DNA of 15,201 bases from Burkholderiaceae bacterium (lineage in GTDB: Bacteria > Pseudomonadota > Gammaproteobacteria > Burkholderiales > Burkholderiaceae_C), in assembly GCA_031276435.1 (NCBI GenBank), contig JAISNB010000097.1, positions 1 to 15,201 on the forward strand, given 5' to 3'. Each line of letters opens with the position of its first letter. Within the stretch, counting starts at the first letter, position 1. Below are positions 1-8,940 of the stretch, piece after piece. A program made the position numbers and the translations under genes. Under the pieces are notes generated by a model that saw only the letters and a list, made by a program, of their open reading frames with translations, ran no database searches and had not been told where the DNA came from.

Positions 1-23
1 AAAAAACCGAAAGGATGGCATGC

Positions 24-584
24 ATGAGTTCACTCACGATCGCGGTGGTGGTTGGCAGTTTGCGCAAGGACTCTTTCAACTTGCAGGTGGCCCGGGCTTT
101 TGTCAGGCTGGCGCCGCCCGATGTGCGGTTCCAGTTCTGCCGGATTGACGATTTGCCGCTGTTCAGTCAGGACACCGAGGGCCAGCCCACGGCTGCTGTG
201 ACGCGCTTGAAGGACGAGATCAAGGCCGCCGACGGGGTGCTGTTTGTCACGCCTGAGTACAACCGTTCCGTTCCCGGCGTGCTCAAGAACGCCATTGATT
301 GCGCGTCGCGGCCTTATGGTCAGGGCGTCTGGCAGAACAAGCCCGCTGGGGTGATGGGTGTGTCGCCCGGCGGTTTGGGCACGGCCCTGGCGCAGCAGCA
401 TTTGCGCAATGTGCTGTCGTTTTTCAATATGCCCACTTTGGGCAGTCCGGAGGTCTTCTTGCAGTGGAAAGAGGGGCTGGTTACGGCCTCGGGCGAGATC
501 GGCCCGGCCAGCAAGGCGTATCTGCAAGGTTATATGGACGCGCTGCTTGCCTGGATTCGGCAGCACGCCGCTGCCGCCCGGTAA
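24..584 (+). CDS. NADPH-dependent FMN reductase (flavodoxin-like, ChrR/YieF type)
   Basis: The 186-aa product belongs to the NADPH-dependent FMN reductase family: small cytoplasmic flavoproteins that use NAD(P)H to reduce FMN, quinones or chromate. Visible family marks are the N-terminal beta strand and phosphate-binding loop (GSLRKDSFN, residues 11-19), the signature TPEYNRSVPGVLKNAID (about 76-92), and the glycine-rich SPGGLGTALAQQHLR stretch (about 114-128). Length is normal for the family. The ATG at 24 is chosen because AAAGGA lies 8 bases before it; an in-frame ATG at 15 would add only three residues and overlaps that ribosome site. dsbB follows after 129 bp on the same strand, so co-transcription is possible but unproven. 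The family is secure. The physiological substrate (quinone, chromate or azo compound) cannot be told, so no symbol is given. Confidence 0.93.
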   Translation: MSSLTIAVVVGSLRKDSFNLQVARAFVRLAPPDVRFQFCRIDDLPLFSQDTEGQPTAAVTRLKDEIKAADGVLFVTPEYNRSVPGVLKNAIDCASRPYGQGVWQNKPAGVMGVSPGGLGTALAQQHLRNVLSFFNMPTLGSPEVFLQWKEGLVTASGEIGPASKAYLQGYMDALLAWIRQHAAAAR

Positions 585-713
585 GCTGCGGGGCGCTGCC
601 CGAGCGCGCGGTCAGGGAGCTTGCTGGCGTTTTGCAGGCCCCTTGGCTGCTGGCGCTTGACTGAGGCTGGACAGGCACCCCGTGTTTTTCCAGGCGGGAT
701 ACGAAAGAGAGGG

Positions 714-1247
714 ATGATCGTGTTGGATTTGCTTTTTGCGCACCCCAGGCGCGTTTTTGCCGCCATTGCCGCCATTTGTGTGGCTATGCTGGCTTTTGGC
801 ATTTTGTATTTGCAAAACGTGGTGGGGGTCCAGCCGTGCCCGATGTGCGTTGTGCAACGCTATTGCTTCGTTGTGATTGCGCTGCTTTGCGTTTGCGCGG
901 CTTGTTCCGGCAAGGTGTGGGCGTGGCGCTTTTGGGGCTTGCTGACTGTGGGCGTGGCGTGCTTTGGCGCTTTTGTGGCCGCGCGGCAGAGCTGGTTGCA
1001 GTGGTATCCGCCCGAGTTTTCCACCTGCGGGCGCGATCTGTACGGCATGATCGCGTCGTTTCCGCTGCAACGTGTGGTGCCCATGATTTTCCAGGGCAGC
1101 GGCGATTGCTCCGCGGTGGATTGGACTTTTCTGGGCGGCACCATTGCCAACTGGGCTTTTGTCTGGTTCGTGATTTTCGGGCTGGTTGTTCTGGGCGTGT
1201 TGCTGCGCCGCCGTCCGGCCCGGGGCCTGGGAGTCGATCCGCTCTGA
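714..1247 (+). CDS. dsbB: Disulfide bond formation protein B (DsbB)
   Basis: The 177-aa inner-membrane protein reoxidises periplasmic DsbA and passes electrons to quinone. Four hydrophobic helices are visible at about residues 12-31, 47-64, 72-91 and 143-165. The first periplasmic loop carries the redox pair CPMC (C42, C45), followed by the conserved arginine of CxxCxxxR (R49). The second loop holds the other functional pair, C105 and C132. This is the canonical DsbB arrangement and length. The start is the first ATG, with a purine-rich AGAGAGGG immediately before it; because that spacing is tight, GTG at 720 is a real alternative and would remove two residues. An upstream TTG extension from 621 is rejected because it lacks family features. 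The gene converges with argA, with 31 bp between the stop codons. No DsbA gene is in the window. Confidence 0.95.
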   Translation: MIVLDLLFAHPRRVFAAIAAICVAMLAFGILYLQNVVGVQPCPMCVVQRYCFVVIALLCVCAACSGKVWAWRFWGLLTVGVACFGAFVAARQSWLQWYPPEFSTCGRDLYGMIASFPLQRVVPMIFQGSGDCSAVDWTFLGGTIANWAFVWFVIFGLVVLGVLLRRRPARGLGVDPL

Positions 1248-1278
1248 GGCTCTTTTTTGCCGCGCGCGCTGGCGGCGG

Positions 1279-1290
<12 letters not shown>
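1241..1290 (+). terminator. Candidate terminator between convergent dsbB and argA
   Basis: A 7-bp inverted repeat, GCTCTGA at 1241-1247 and TCAGAGC at 1279-1285, encloses a smaller GC stem (GCCGC at 1259-1263 with GCGGC at 1272-1276). On the + strand it is followed by TTTTT (1286-1290), which suits termination of dsbB transcripts. Both arms contain stop codons: the dsbB TGA in the left arm and the argA TGA, read on the minus strand, in the right arm. The symmetry may partly arise because both genes end in CTC TGA. On the minus strand no U tract follows, so termination of argA here is less likely. Confidence 0.4.
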
Positions 1291-2637
<1,347 letters not shown>

Positions 2638-2823
2638 TGAAAAAAGACAAACCCCGGAGAATGCGGCGCGCGCGCTTTCGCAAACACCCGCGCCAGCCGC
2701 GCCCGCCCGAGGGCAAACCCGGAAAGTGTAATGCGCGCCGCGCCCGCCGCCCGCTGGCAGTCGGCCTGGGCAACGCTGGCGGCCCGGCGCGCATGCCCGC
2801 CTGGCTGGGATAATCGCGCCCCA
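2638..2823. other. Divergent argA/hrpA intergenic region
   Basis: This 186-bp GC-rich stretch separates the divergent starts of argA and hrpA. I see no convincing gene in it. An in-frame ATG for hrpA at 2731, with GGAAAG 5 bases upstream, would extend HrpA by 31 Ala/Arg-rich residues that look unlike protein-coding sequence of the family. The best promoter-like element is TGGGATAAT at 2806-2814, facing hrpA. For argA, a weak TACACT lies on the minus strand at 2730-2725 without a recognisable -35 partner. Confidence 0.6.
2806..2814 (+). promoter_or_regulatory. Candidate extended -10 promoter element for hrpA
   Basis: TGGGATAAT matches an extended -10 element (TGn followed by GATAAT, one mismatch from TATAAT). 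No TTGACA-like -35 is found 16-18 bp upstream, which is tolerated for extended -10 promoters. A start site about 7 bases downstream would fall near 2821, only some 3 bases before the hrpA ATG at 2824. The call rests on motif shape only. Confidence 0.4.
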
Positions 2824-5800
2824 ATGACAACCCGTGTCGTATCCAGCACTTCAGGCGGCGCGCCGACCATCGAATTCCCGCCCGATTTGCCCGTCTGCGC
2901 GCACAAAGCCGAGATCGAGGCCGCGCTGCGGCAGCACCAGGTCATCATCGTGTGCGGCGAAACGGGTTCGGGCAAAACCACGCAATTGCCCAAAATCGCG
3001 CTGGCCATGGGGCGTGGCAAATGCAATGCGCCGCCGCTCGCGCGCGGGCACCTGATTGGTCACACGCAGCCGCGCCGCATTGCTGCCAGCAGCGTGGCCC
3101 GGCGCATTGCCGAAGAATTGCGCACGCCGCTGGGCGACGTGGTGGGCTACAAGGTGCGCTTTCAGGACCGGCTCTCCAAAGACGCATCCATCAAGCTGAT
3201 GACCGATGGCATCCTGCTGGCCGAAACACAAACCGACCCGCTGCTTGCGGCCTACGACACGCTCATCATCGACGAGGCGCACGAGCGCAGCCTGAACATC
3301 GACTTCCTGCTGGGCTACCTCAGGCAATTGCTGCCGCGCCGGCCTGACCTGAAGCTCATCATCACCTCGGCCACCATCGATGCCGACCGCTTTGCGCGCC
3401 ATTTCCAGAGCGCGCAAGGCCCGGCGCCGGTGCTCATGGTCTCTGGCCGCACATACCCGGTGGAGCAACGCTGGCGACCATTTGAAGAATCGCGCGAATA
3501 CGACCTCAACCGCGCCATTGCCGACGCGGTGGACGAGTTGTGGACGGGCAGCGGCGACGGCGACATACTGGTCTTTCTGCCCGGCGAGCGCGAGATTCGG
3601 GACGCCGCCGACCACCTGCACCAGCATCTGGCCCGCAGCCCGCTCACGCGCGCGGCCCAGGTGCTGCCGCTGTTTGCGCGCCTTTCGCAAGCTGAGCAAG
3701 ACCGCATCTTCGAGCCACACCCCGGCACGCGCCGCATCGTGCTGGCCACCAACGTGGCCGAAACATCGCTCACCGTGCCGGGCATCCACTGCGTCATCGA
3801 CGCGGGCACCGCGCGCGTCAAACGCTACAGCTACCGCAGCAAGGTCGAGCAGTTGCTGATCGAGCCAATCAGCCAGGCGGCGGCCAACCAGCGCGCCGGA
3901 CGCTGCGGGCGCGTAGCGGGTGGCATCTGCATCCGCCTGTACGACGAAAAAGACTTTGCCGCCCGTCCACCCTTTACCGACCCGGAAATCCTGCGCTCTT
4001 CCCTGGCCGGCGTGATCTTGCGCATGAAAAGCCTGCATCTGCTGCCAGCGCGCGCGCGGGTCGAGGACTTTGCGTTTCTGCAAGCGCCATCGAGCCGCGC
4101 CATTGCCGACGGCTACCAATTGCTGGCCGAACTGGGCGCCGTGGACGACGCGGGCGAGCTGACCGCCCTGGGTCAGGAACTGGCGCGCCTGCCGCTCGAT
4201 CCGCGCATGGGCCGCATGCTGCTGGAGGCGCGCGCGCGCGGCGCGCTCAGCGAAGCGCTCATCGTCGCCAGCGCCCTCAGCGTGCAGGACGTGCGCGACC
4301 GCCCGCTCGGCAACGAAGCCCAGGCCGACCAGCAACACGCCAAATTCGACGACGAGAAAAGCGAATTCAGCGGCTACCTGCGCCTGTGGAAATGGCTGCA
4401 CAACGCCCGCGGCGGCGGCCACGCGCCCGCCACGCGGCGCGAAATGCTGGCGGCGCAAAACGACGCGCCCGGGCAGCCGCCACAGTCAGTCACCAGCGCC
4501 AGCAACGCCGCGCGCCGCCTGCGCAAACCGGCCAACATGGCCGCTTTGCCCGTCGCGCAGCGCATCGCGCTGGCGGCGGCGCAGCAAGCGCAGCGGCCAT
4601 CTGGCGCGCCGCCGGACCAGAGCCAAACCGCAGCCGCGCCGCCACCGCCCACGCACAAACTGAGCAACCGGCAATACGAGCAACTGCTGCGGCAAAACTT
4701 CATCAACCCCAGGCGCTTGCGCGAATGGCGCGACATCCACACGCAACTGCGCACCATCGTGGCCGAACACCGCTGGCGCGAAAACACCCAGCCCGCCAGC
4801 TACGAGGCGCTGCACCAGTCGCTGCTGGCCGGACTTCTGGGCAACGTGGGCTGCAAGATCGAGGCCGACTCGGGCCACAAACCCGGCGGCGGCGGCAGTG
4901 CTGGTAGCGGCAGCGGCGGCGAATACCTGGGCGCGCGCGGCATCAAATTCTTCCGCCACCCCGGCGCGCACCTGTCCAGAAAACCGGGGCGCTGGATCAT
5001 GTGCGCCGAACTGGTCGAAACCACGCGCCTCTTTGGCCGCGGCATCGCCAGCATCGAACCGCAATGGCTGGAAGAAGCGGCCAGCCACCTCATCAAAAAA
5101 CAATTGCTCGATCCGCACTGGGAAAAAAAAGCGGGCGAAGTCGTGGCCCTGGAACGCGCCACCCTCTACGGACTGCCGATTTACAACGGACGGCGCAAAC
5201 GCTACGCGCTGGCCGACCCGCGCGCCGCGCGCGAAATCTTCATCCGCCAGGCACTGGTGGCGGGCGACTGGGACAGCAAACTGCCCTTCCTGGCCGCCAA
5301 CCGCAAACTCGTCGCCCAGGTTCAGGATCTGGAACACAAAAGCCGCCGCCAGGACGTACTGGTTGACGACGAACTCATCTACGCCTTCTACGACCAGCAC
5401 ATCCCCCCTGACATTTGCGGCGCGCAAGAACTGCAAGACTGGTACCGCCAGGCAGCGGCCAGCCAGCCGCGCCTTTTGATGCTCAGCCGCGAAGAACTCA
5501 TGCGCCACCAGGCTGCGGGCATCACCACGCAGGCATTCCCCGGAATCATCCGGATGGGCGGCGTGGACTGCACCGCCAGCTACCTGCACGCGCCCGGCGA
5601 CGCCTGCGACGGACTCACCGTCACCGTACCGCTGTTCGTACTCAACCAGATCAGCGAGGCGCGCTCGCAATGGCTGGTGCCCGGCATGCTCAAGGAAAAA
5701 ATCCAGGCGCTGCTCAAAAGCCTGCCGCAAAAACCGCGCGCGCGCTTTGTTCCCCTGCCTGAAAATGCGACCCGCCTGGCGCAAACCCTGTCAGCACCAG

Positions 5801-7062
5801 ACAGCTTTGGCCAGGGCAGCCTGATCGACGCGCTGCTGGCGCGCGCGCGGCAAGAAACCGGACTGGACATCCAGCGCGCCGACTTCAAGCTCGACATGCT
5901 GCCCGCGCACCTGTTCATGAACTTTCGCATCGTCGACGAACATGGCCGCCAACTGGGACAAAGCCGCAACCTGGCCGCCCTCAAAGCCGAACTGGGTGGA
6001 CAAGCGCGCGGCGCCTTCCAGATACTCGCCGCGCTCAAAACCGGTACGCCTCAAACCCCAGACAACGACGGCAACGCGCCAGCAGCGCGGCAAAACGCCA
6101 ATGCCCCTGCCGCCGCAGCCGTCACCGGCGCGCAACCGCAACCGGCAGCGCCATCGGCCCCAACCGACGCCGCGCTCGCCACACAAAGCCTGCCCGGCGA
6201 GGCGCGCTACACCACCTGGAGCTTTGGCGCACTGCCCGAACTCATGCAAATCAGCCGCAAGGGACAAACCCTGGTGGGCTTTCCGGCCCTGGTCGACGAC
6301 GGTGAGGCCGTGCGCATCGAAGTCTTTGACGAACCCGAACTGGCCGCCACGCAACACCGCGCGGGCCTGCGCCGGCTGCTTGCCCTGCAAATCAGGGACG
6401 CGCTCAAATACCTGGAAAAAAACATCCCCGACCTGCAAAAAATGGCCGTCGCCTACATCCACCTGGGCACCGCCGAAGAGTTGCGCGCGCAAATCATCGA
6501 TCTGGCGCTGGAGCGCGCCTTCCTGCAAGAACAACCCCTGCCGCACGACGCCGCCACCTTTGCCCAGCGCCTGCAACAAGGACGCGCGCGCCTGACACTC
6601 ATCGCCCACGAAATCGCGCGCCTGGCCGCCAGCATCCTGACCGAATACGCGCAAGCCGTCCGCAAACTCAAAGACACCAAAACCGCCACCACAGCCGCAG
6701 CCGACGCCGTGGCCGACGCGCAGCAGCAACTGCACAAACTCATCGGCAAGCGGTTCTTGCTTGACACCCCGTGGCAGGCGCTGCAACACCTTGCGCGCTA
6801 CCTCAAAGCCATCCAGATGCGCATGGACAAACTGCGCGCCGACCCCGAGCGCGACGCCCGCCACACACGCGACATGCGCGCGCAGGAACAAAGGTTCTGG
6901 CGCCTGCTCAGCGAACGCAAAGGCGCCATGGATAACCGCATGCAGGAAATGCGCTGGCTGCTCGAAGAACTGCGCGTCAGCCTCTTCGCGCAAGAATTGC
7001 GCACCCCGCAACCCGTCAGCATCAAACGCCTTGAAAAAATATGGGCGCAGTTGAACCAGTGA
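2824..7062 (+). CDS. hrpA: ATP-dependent RNA helicase HrpA (DEAH box, DUF3418)
   Basis: HrpA is a DEAH-box RNA helicase; the family is linked to mRNA processing and, more recently, rescue of stalled ribosomes. The 1412-aa product carries Walker A GETGSGKT (45-52), DEAH (150-153), SAT (182-184) and motif VI QRAGRCGR (356-363), followed by winged-helix/ratchet segments and the long C-terminal DUF3418 region ending LEKIWAQLNQ. It is about 110 residues longer than E. coli HrpA. The extra length lies mainly in low-complexity inserts: Ala/Pro/Gln-rich at about 530-613, Gly/Ser-rich at about 687-699 and Ala/Pro/Gln-rich at about 1073-1119. ATG 2824 is chosen because family-like sequence (IEFPPDLPVCAHKAEI) begins soon after it. 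No Shine-Dalgarno precedes it; ATG 2731 is the alternative. The gene converges on the unknown cassette with 33 bp between stops. Confidence 0.96.
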   Translation: MTTRVVSSTSGGAPTIEFPPDLPVCAHKAEIEAALRQHQVIIVCGETGSGKTTQLPKIALAMGRGKCNAPPLARGHLIGHTQPRRIAASSVARRIAEELRTPLGDVVGYKVRFQDRLSKDASIKLMTDGILLAETQTDPLLAAYDTLIIDEAHERSLNIDFLLGYLRQLLPRRPDLKLIITSATIDADRFARHFQSAQGPAPVLMVSGRTYPVEQRWRPFEESREYDLNRAIADAVDELWTGSGDGDILVFLPGEREIRDAADHLHQHLARSPLTRAAQVLPLFARLSQAEQDRIFEPHPGTRRIVLATNVAETSLTVPGIHCVIDAGTARVKRYSYRSKVEQLLIEPISQAAANQRAGRCGRVAGGICIRLYDEKDFAARPPFTDPEILRSSLAGVILRMKSLHLLPARARVEDFAFLQAPSSRAIADGYQLLAELGAVDDAGELTALGQELARLPLDPRMGRMLLEARARGALSEALIVASALSVQDVRDRPLGNEAQADQQHAKFDDEKSEFSGYLRLWKWLHNARGGGHAPATRREMLAAQNDAPGQPPQSVTSASNAARRLRKPANMAALPVAQRIALAAAQQAQRPSGAPPDQSQTAAAPPPPTHKLSNRQYEQLLRQNFINPRRLREWRDIHTQLRTIVAEHRWRENTQPASYEALHQSLLAGLLGNVGCKIEADSGHKPGGGGSAGSGSGGEYLGARGIKFFRHPGAHLSRKPGRWIMCAELVETTRLFGRGIASIEPQWLEEAASHLIKKQLLDPHWEKKAGEVVALERATLYGLPIYNGRRKRYALADPRAAREIFIRQALVAGDWDSKLPFLAANRKLVAQVQDLEHKSRRQDVLVDDELIYAFYDQHIPPDICGAQELQDWYRQAAASQPRLLMLSREELMRHQAAGITTQAFPGIIRMGGVDCTASYLHAPGDACDGLTVTVPLFVLNQISEARSQWLVPGMLKEKIQALLKSLPQKPRARFVPLPENATRLAQTLSAPDSFGQGSLIDALLARARQETGLDIQRADFKLDMLPAHLFMNFRIVDEHGRQLGQSRNLAALKAELGGQARGAFQILAALKTGTPQTPDNDGNAPAARQNANAPAAAAVTGAQPQPAAPSAPTDAALATQSLPGEARYTTWSFGALPELMQISRKGQTLVGFPALVDDGEAVRIEVFDEPELAATQHRAGLRRLLALQIRDALKYLEKNIPDLQKMAVAYIHLGTAEELRAQIIDLALERAFLQEQPLPHDAATFAQRLQQGRARLTLIAHEIARLAASILTEYAQAVRKLKDTKTATTAAADAVADAQQQLHKLIGKRFLLDTPWQALQHLARYLKAIQMRMDKLRADPERDARHTRDMRAQEQRFWRLLSERKGAMDNRMQEMRWLLEELRVSLFAQELRTPQPVSIKRLEKIWAQLNQ

Positions 7063-7095
7063 GCCAGGATCGGGCGGAGCAGGCGCTTGGCGGCG

Positions 7096-7674
7096 TCACT
7101 TGCTCTGGATTTGCCGCTTCAGCAAGCCAAAGAGTTTTGCCATCAAGGCGGGGCCGAAGCGGTCGAACAACAAGAAACATACAATTGCCATTCCTATTGC
7201 CAGCATCATGTAAGCATAATGCATCATTTTTGTTTTTATGGGTGCAATAACATTGTTATTGTCTATGGAATAAGTGTACCAGTACGTGTTGTCGCCATCG
7301 CTGACAGTTGTTTGAATAAGTGAGCGATGTTCGGTTTTTTCAAGCAGATCATAAGCCAAATTGCTGTACTCCCCGATTTCAACCTCTCCGTGCTTTTGTC
7401 TCGGAATCAAATAGCAATCACCTCTGCTGCTGCATTCTGCGGCTTGTGAAAGACTGCCAAGGCTGAATGAATCATCTGATACGTTGAATATAGCAACCAT
7501 ATACCCCGGATGAGGTTTGTCGCCATTTTCCATATGGCGTGTATCCATGATGGATATTATGCGCATAAACACCCAGACTGCCACGAAGAATAAAAATAAT
7601 TTGAGCGCGATTTTCCCAAGCGCCAGCAAGACCTGGAGTGTGATTTTTATGAGCGCGAGCAGGAGCTTTTTCAT
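7096..7674 (-). CDS. Unrecognised two-helix membrane protein with predicted periplasmic domain
   Basis: I do not recognise this 192-aa protein. It has a long N-terminal hydrophobic stretch with interspersed lysines (about 3-41, starting MKKLLLALIK), a polar central region (about 45-150) and a second hydrophobic helix (about 152-170), ending in a basic tail (KRQIQSK). The likely topology is N-in, central domain in the periplasm, C-in. The central domain has two cysteines (C81 and C87), which could form a disulfide. ATG 7674 is chosen for its typical membrane-protein start and GGAAAG 10 bases upstream; in-frame ATGs at 7764 and 7767 would add about 30 polar residues and overlap the preceding gene. 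It is the last gene of an AT-rich three-gene block downstream of pepN. It could be a sensor, an immunity factor or a cell-envelope protein; the sequence does not decide. Confidence 0.72.
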   Translation of the reverse strand: MKKLLLALIKITLQVLLALGKIALKLFLFFVAVWVFMRIISIMDTRHMENGDKPHPGYMVAIFNVSDDSFSLGSLSQAAECSSRGDCYLIPRQKHGEVEIGEYSNLAYDLLEKTEHRSLIQTTVSDGDNTYWYTYSIDNNNVIAPIKTKMMHYAYMMLAIGMAIVCFLLFDRFGPALMAKLFGLLKRQIQSK

Positions 7675-7731
7675 TGCGTTCTGGCTTTCCGGGGTCAGTG
7701 CGCTGGTTGGGTCGGTGGGAAGGGGTGAGAA

Positions 7732-7754
7732 GGATTCATGCAAAAAATGAATCC
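7732..7754. repeat. Perfect inverted repeat at the 3' end of the repeat-protein gene
   Basis: GGATTCAT (7732-7739) and ATGAATCC (7747-7754) form perfect 8-bp arms around a 7-base loop. The stop codon of the 323-aa gene (7736-7738) lies in one arm. In the minus-strand transcript it would fold into a hairpin with a U-rich loop. No U run follows the stem, so it is not a standard intrinsic terminator; a role in processing, partial termination or coupling to the next gene is possible. Confidence 0.5.
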
Positions 7755-8707
7755 ATTTCAGCATCATCTGAATTTCGCACAACACCTGTGCTGGAGATGG
7801 AAAAACCTTCGGCCCAGGAATAGACACCATTCCAAAATGTGCTTTGACTGGCTTGCGCCACCAGTTGATGCTCGCCACTGGGCAGCAGTTTACGATAAAT
7901 GCGCAATTTGATTTTTTGGTGATCGATGGTCAGTTTGCGCTCCGTCAATGGCGGCAAGGCAGCCAATTGCTGCACGGGAAGCGCCTTCAGGTGTTCAATT
8001 TCATTGTGGACAAGCACATACAGATGGGGTTTCCCCTGGGAAGTTATATATGACAATCTTCGCCAAAATGCTTTCAATTCGTCGGTATTCAAATCCCGTG
8101 CGACACCAGTGCTGGAGATTGCAAAGCCCTCACCCAGGCAAACAACCCCGCGCATTGTTTGCCTGGCAGCGTGCACCACCAGTTGATGCTCGCCATCTGG
8201 CAACAAGTCATGCCAGACAAATAAATCAATTTTTTTGTGATCGACAGTCCGCTTTCGCTCCGTCAGTGGCGGCAAGGCAGTCAATTGCGGCAGGGGGAGT
8301 GCCTTCAGGCGTTCAATCTCACCATGAGCAGCCGTATGCATATAAGGTTTTATACGGTTGGATAAATGCAATCCTCGCCAAGATGACTTCAATTCGTCAG
8401 CGCCCAAACTCCGTATCACACCAGTCTCGGAAACCATAAAACCTTCAGCCTTGCTGAGATAAATGAGCAGCCCATAAATGAGTTTCCGAGTGGCTTGCGC
8501 TGTCAGGAGGTGCTCACCATTCGATCGCAAAGTGCGCCAGACATATAAAACAACCTCACTGTTATTGATAAATAGTTTCCGCTCTGCCCATGGCGGCAAG
8601 GCAGCCAATTGCTGCACGGGAAGCGTTTTCAGGTGCTCGATTTCATCCCGGACTGCCGCGTTCATTCGCTCTTCCACTTGGTCTTTCCTGTTGCGCGAGA
8701 AAATCAT
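7736..8707 (-). CDS. Unrecognised protein built of three tandem ~107-residue repeats
   Basis: I cannot assign a family to this 323-aa protein. It has no signal peptide or membrane helix and is probably cytoplasmic. It consists of three imperfect repeats beginning near residues 21, 129 and 235. Each starts with an EIE(H/R)LK(A/T)LP motif, then QL(A/T)ALPP and ERK; the middle has a (L/S)xxGEHxL(V/L/T) strand-like segment and the end has EGFxxSxTGVxR and, in repeats 1 and 2, DELKxxW. Repeat 3 stops early at DSFFA, losing the final RRL-type tail. The ATG overlaps the upstream stop as ATGA (8704-8707), indicating translational coupling. An internal ATG at 8665 has a purine-rich GGAAGAG before it and could be an alternative start. 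Coding is supported by the repeat conservation at protein level and by the gene coupling; the role is unknown. Confidence 0.78.
   Translation of the reverse strand: MIFSRNRKDQVEERMNAAVRDEIEHLKTLPVQQLAALPPWAERKLFINNSEVVLYVWRTLRSNGEHLLTAQATRKLIYGLLIYLSKAEGFMVSETGVIRSLGADELKSSWRGLHLSNRIKPYMHTAAHGEIERLKALPLPQLTALPPLTERKRTVDHKKIDLFVWHDLLPDGEHQLVVHAARQTMRGVVCLGEGFAISSTGVARDLNTDELKAFWRRLSYITSQGKPHLYVLVHNEIEHLKALPVQQLAALPPLTERKLTIDHQKIKLRIYRKLLPSGEHQLVAQASQSTFWNGVYSWAEGFSISSTGVVRNSDDAEMDSFFA
7930..8650 (-). repeat. Three DNA-level direct repeats inside the 323-aa gene
   Basis: The segments encoding the start of each protein repeat are similar as DNA, at about 7940-8010, 8262-8330 and 8580-8650 (period about 320 bp). 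A 36-bp stretch is identical between repeat 3 (7948-7983) and repeat 1 (8590-8625), 642 bp apart. Repeat 2 is more diverged over the same stretch. This suggests internal duplication with possible later gene conversion. Confidence 0.8.
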
Positions 8708-8940
8708 TTTTCAATGTCGATCTTCAATATTTTCTCAATGAAAAAAGGAACAGCCGTGGTGTAGGTGATATACGGAACCAGACCCAGTGCCCAAATCAGG
8801 GGCAATAAAATTCCATATTTCAATTCTGTGAGATCATATTTCCGAAATAGTATTGTGCTTCCCAAAAAGCAAGCCCAAAACATCACAACGCAAACCGCCT
8901 GTGCTATTGCCATGATCCTGTTGAATTTTTCTTTGCTCAT
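8704..8940 (-). CDS. Small unrecognised membrane protein with two helices
   Basis: This 78-aa protein has two hydrophobic helices (about 8-31 and 43-66) separated by a short charged loop (RKYDLTELK), and ends in a basic/acidic tail (EKILKIDIEK). No family is recognised. The start is well supported: AGAGGGAG lies 8 bases before the ATG. The gene begins 30 bp after the pepN stop on the same strand, and its TGA overlaps the next gene's ATG (ATGA). It is therefore probably co-transcribed with the repeat protein and perhaps with pepN. Its base composition is AT-richer than pepN. The tight spacing and good ribosome site make a real gene likely despite the small size. Confidence 0.75.
   Translation of the reverse strand: MSKEKFNRIMAIAQAVCVVMFWACFLGSTILFRKYDLTELKYGILLPLIWALGLVPYITYTTAVPFFIEKILKIDIEK

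Noticed and set aside
2851..4458. A 535-codon minus-strand frame inside hrpA
   Set aside because: It mirrors conserved helicase motifs on the + strand and has biased Ala/Arg/Gln composition; no domain is recognisable.
4486..7011. Two further long minus-strand frames inside hrpA
   Set aside because: Same reasoning: composition shadows of the C-terminal half of HrpA, with no ribosome sites or motifs.
7736..8707. CRISPR array suggested by regular repeats
   Set aside because: The repeat period is about 320 bp, there are only three imperfect copies, and they encode conserved protein motifs in one frame.
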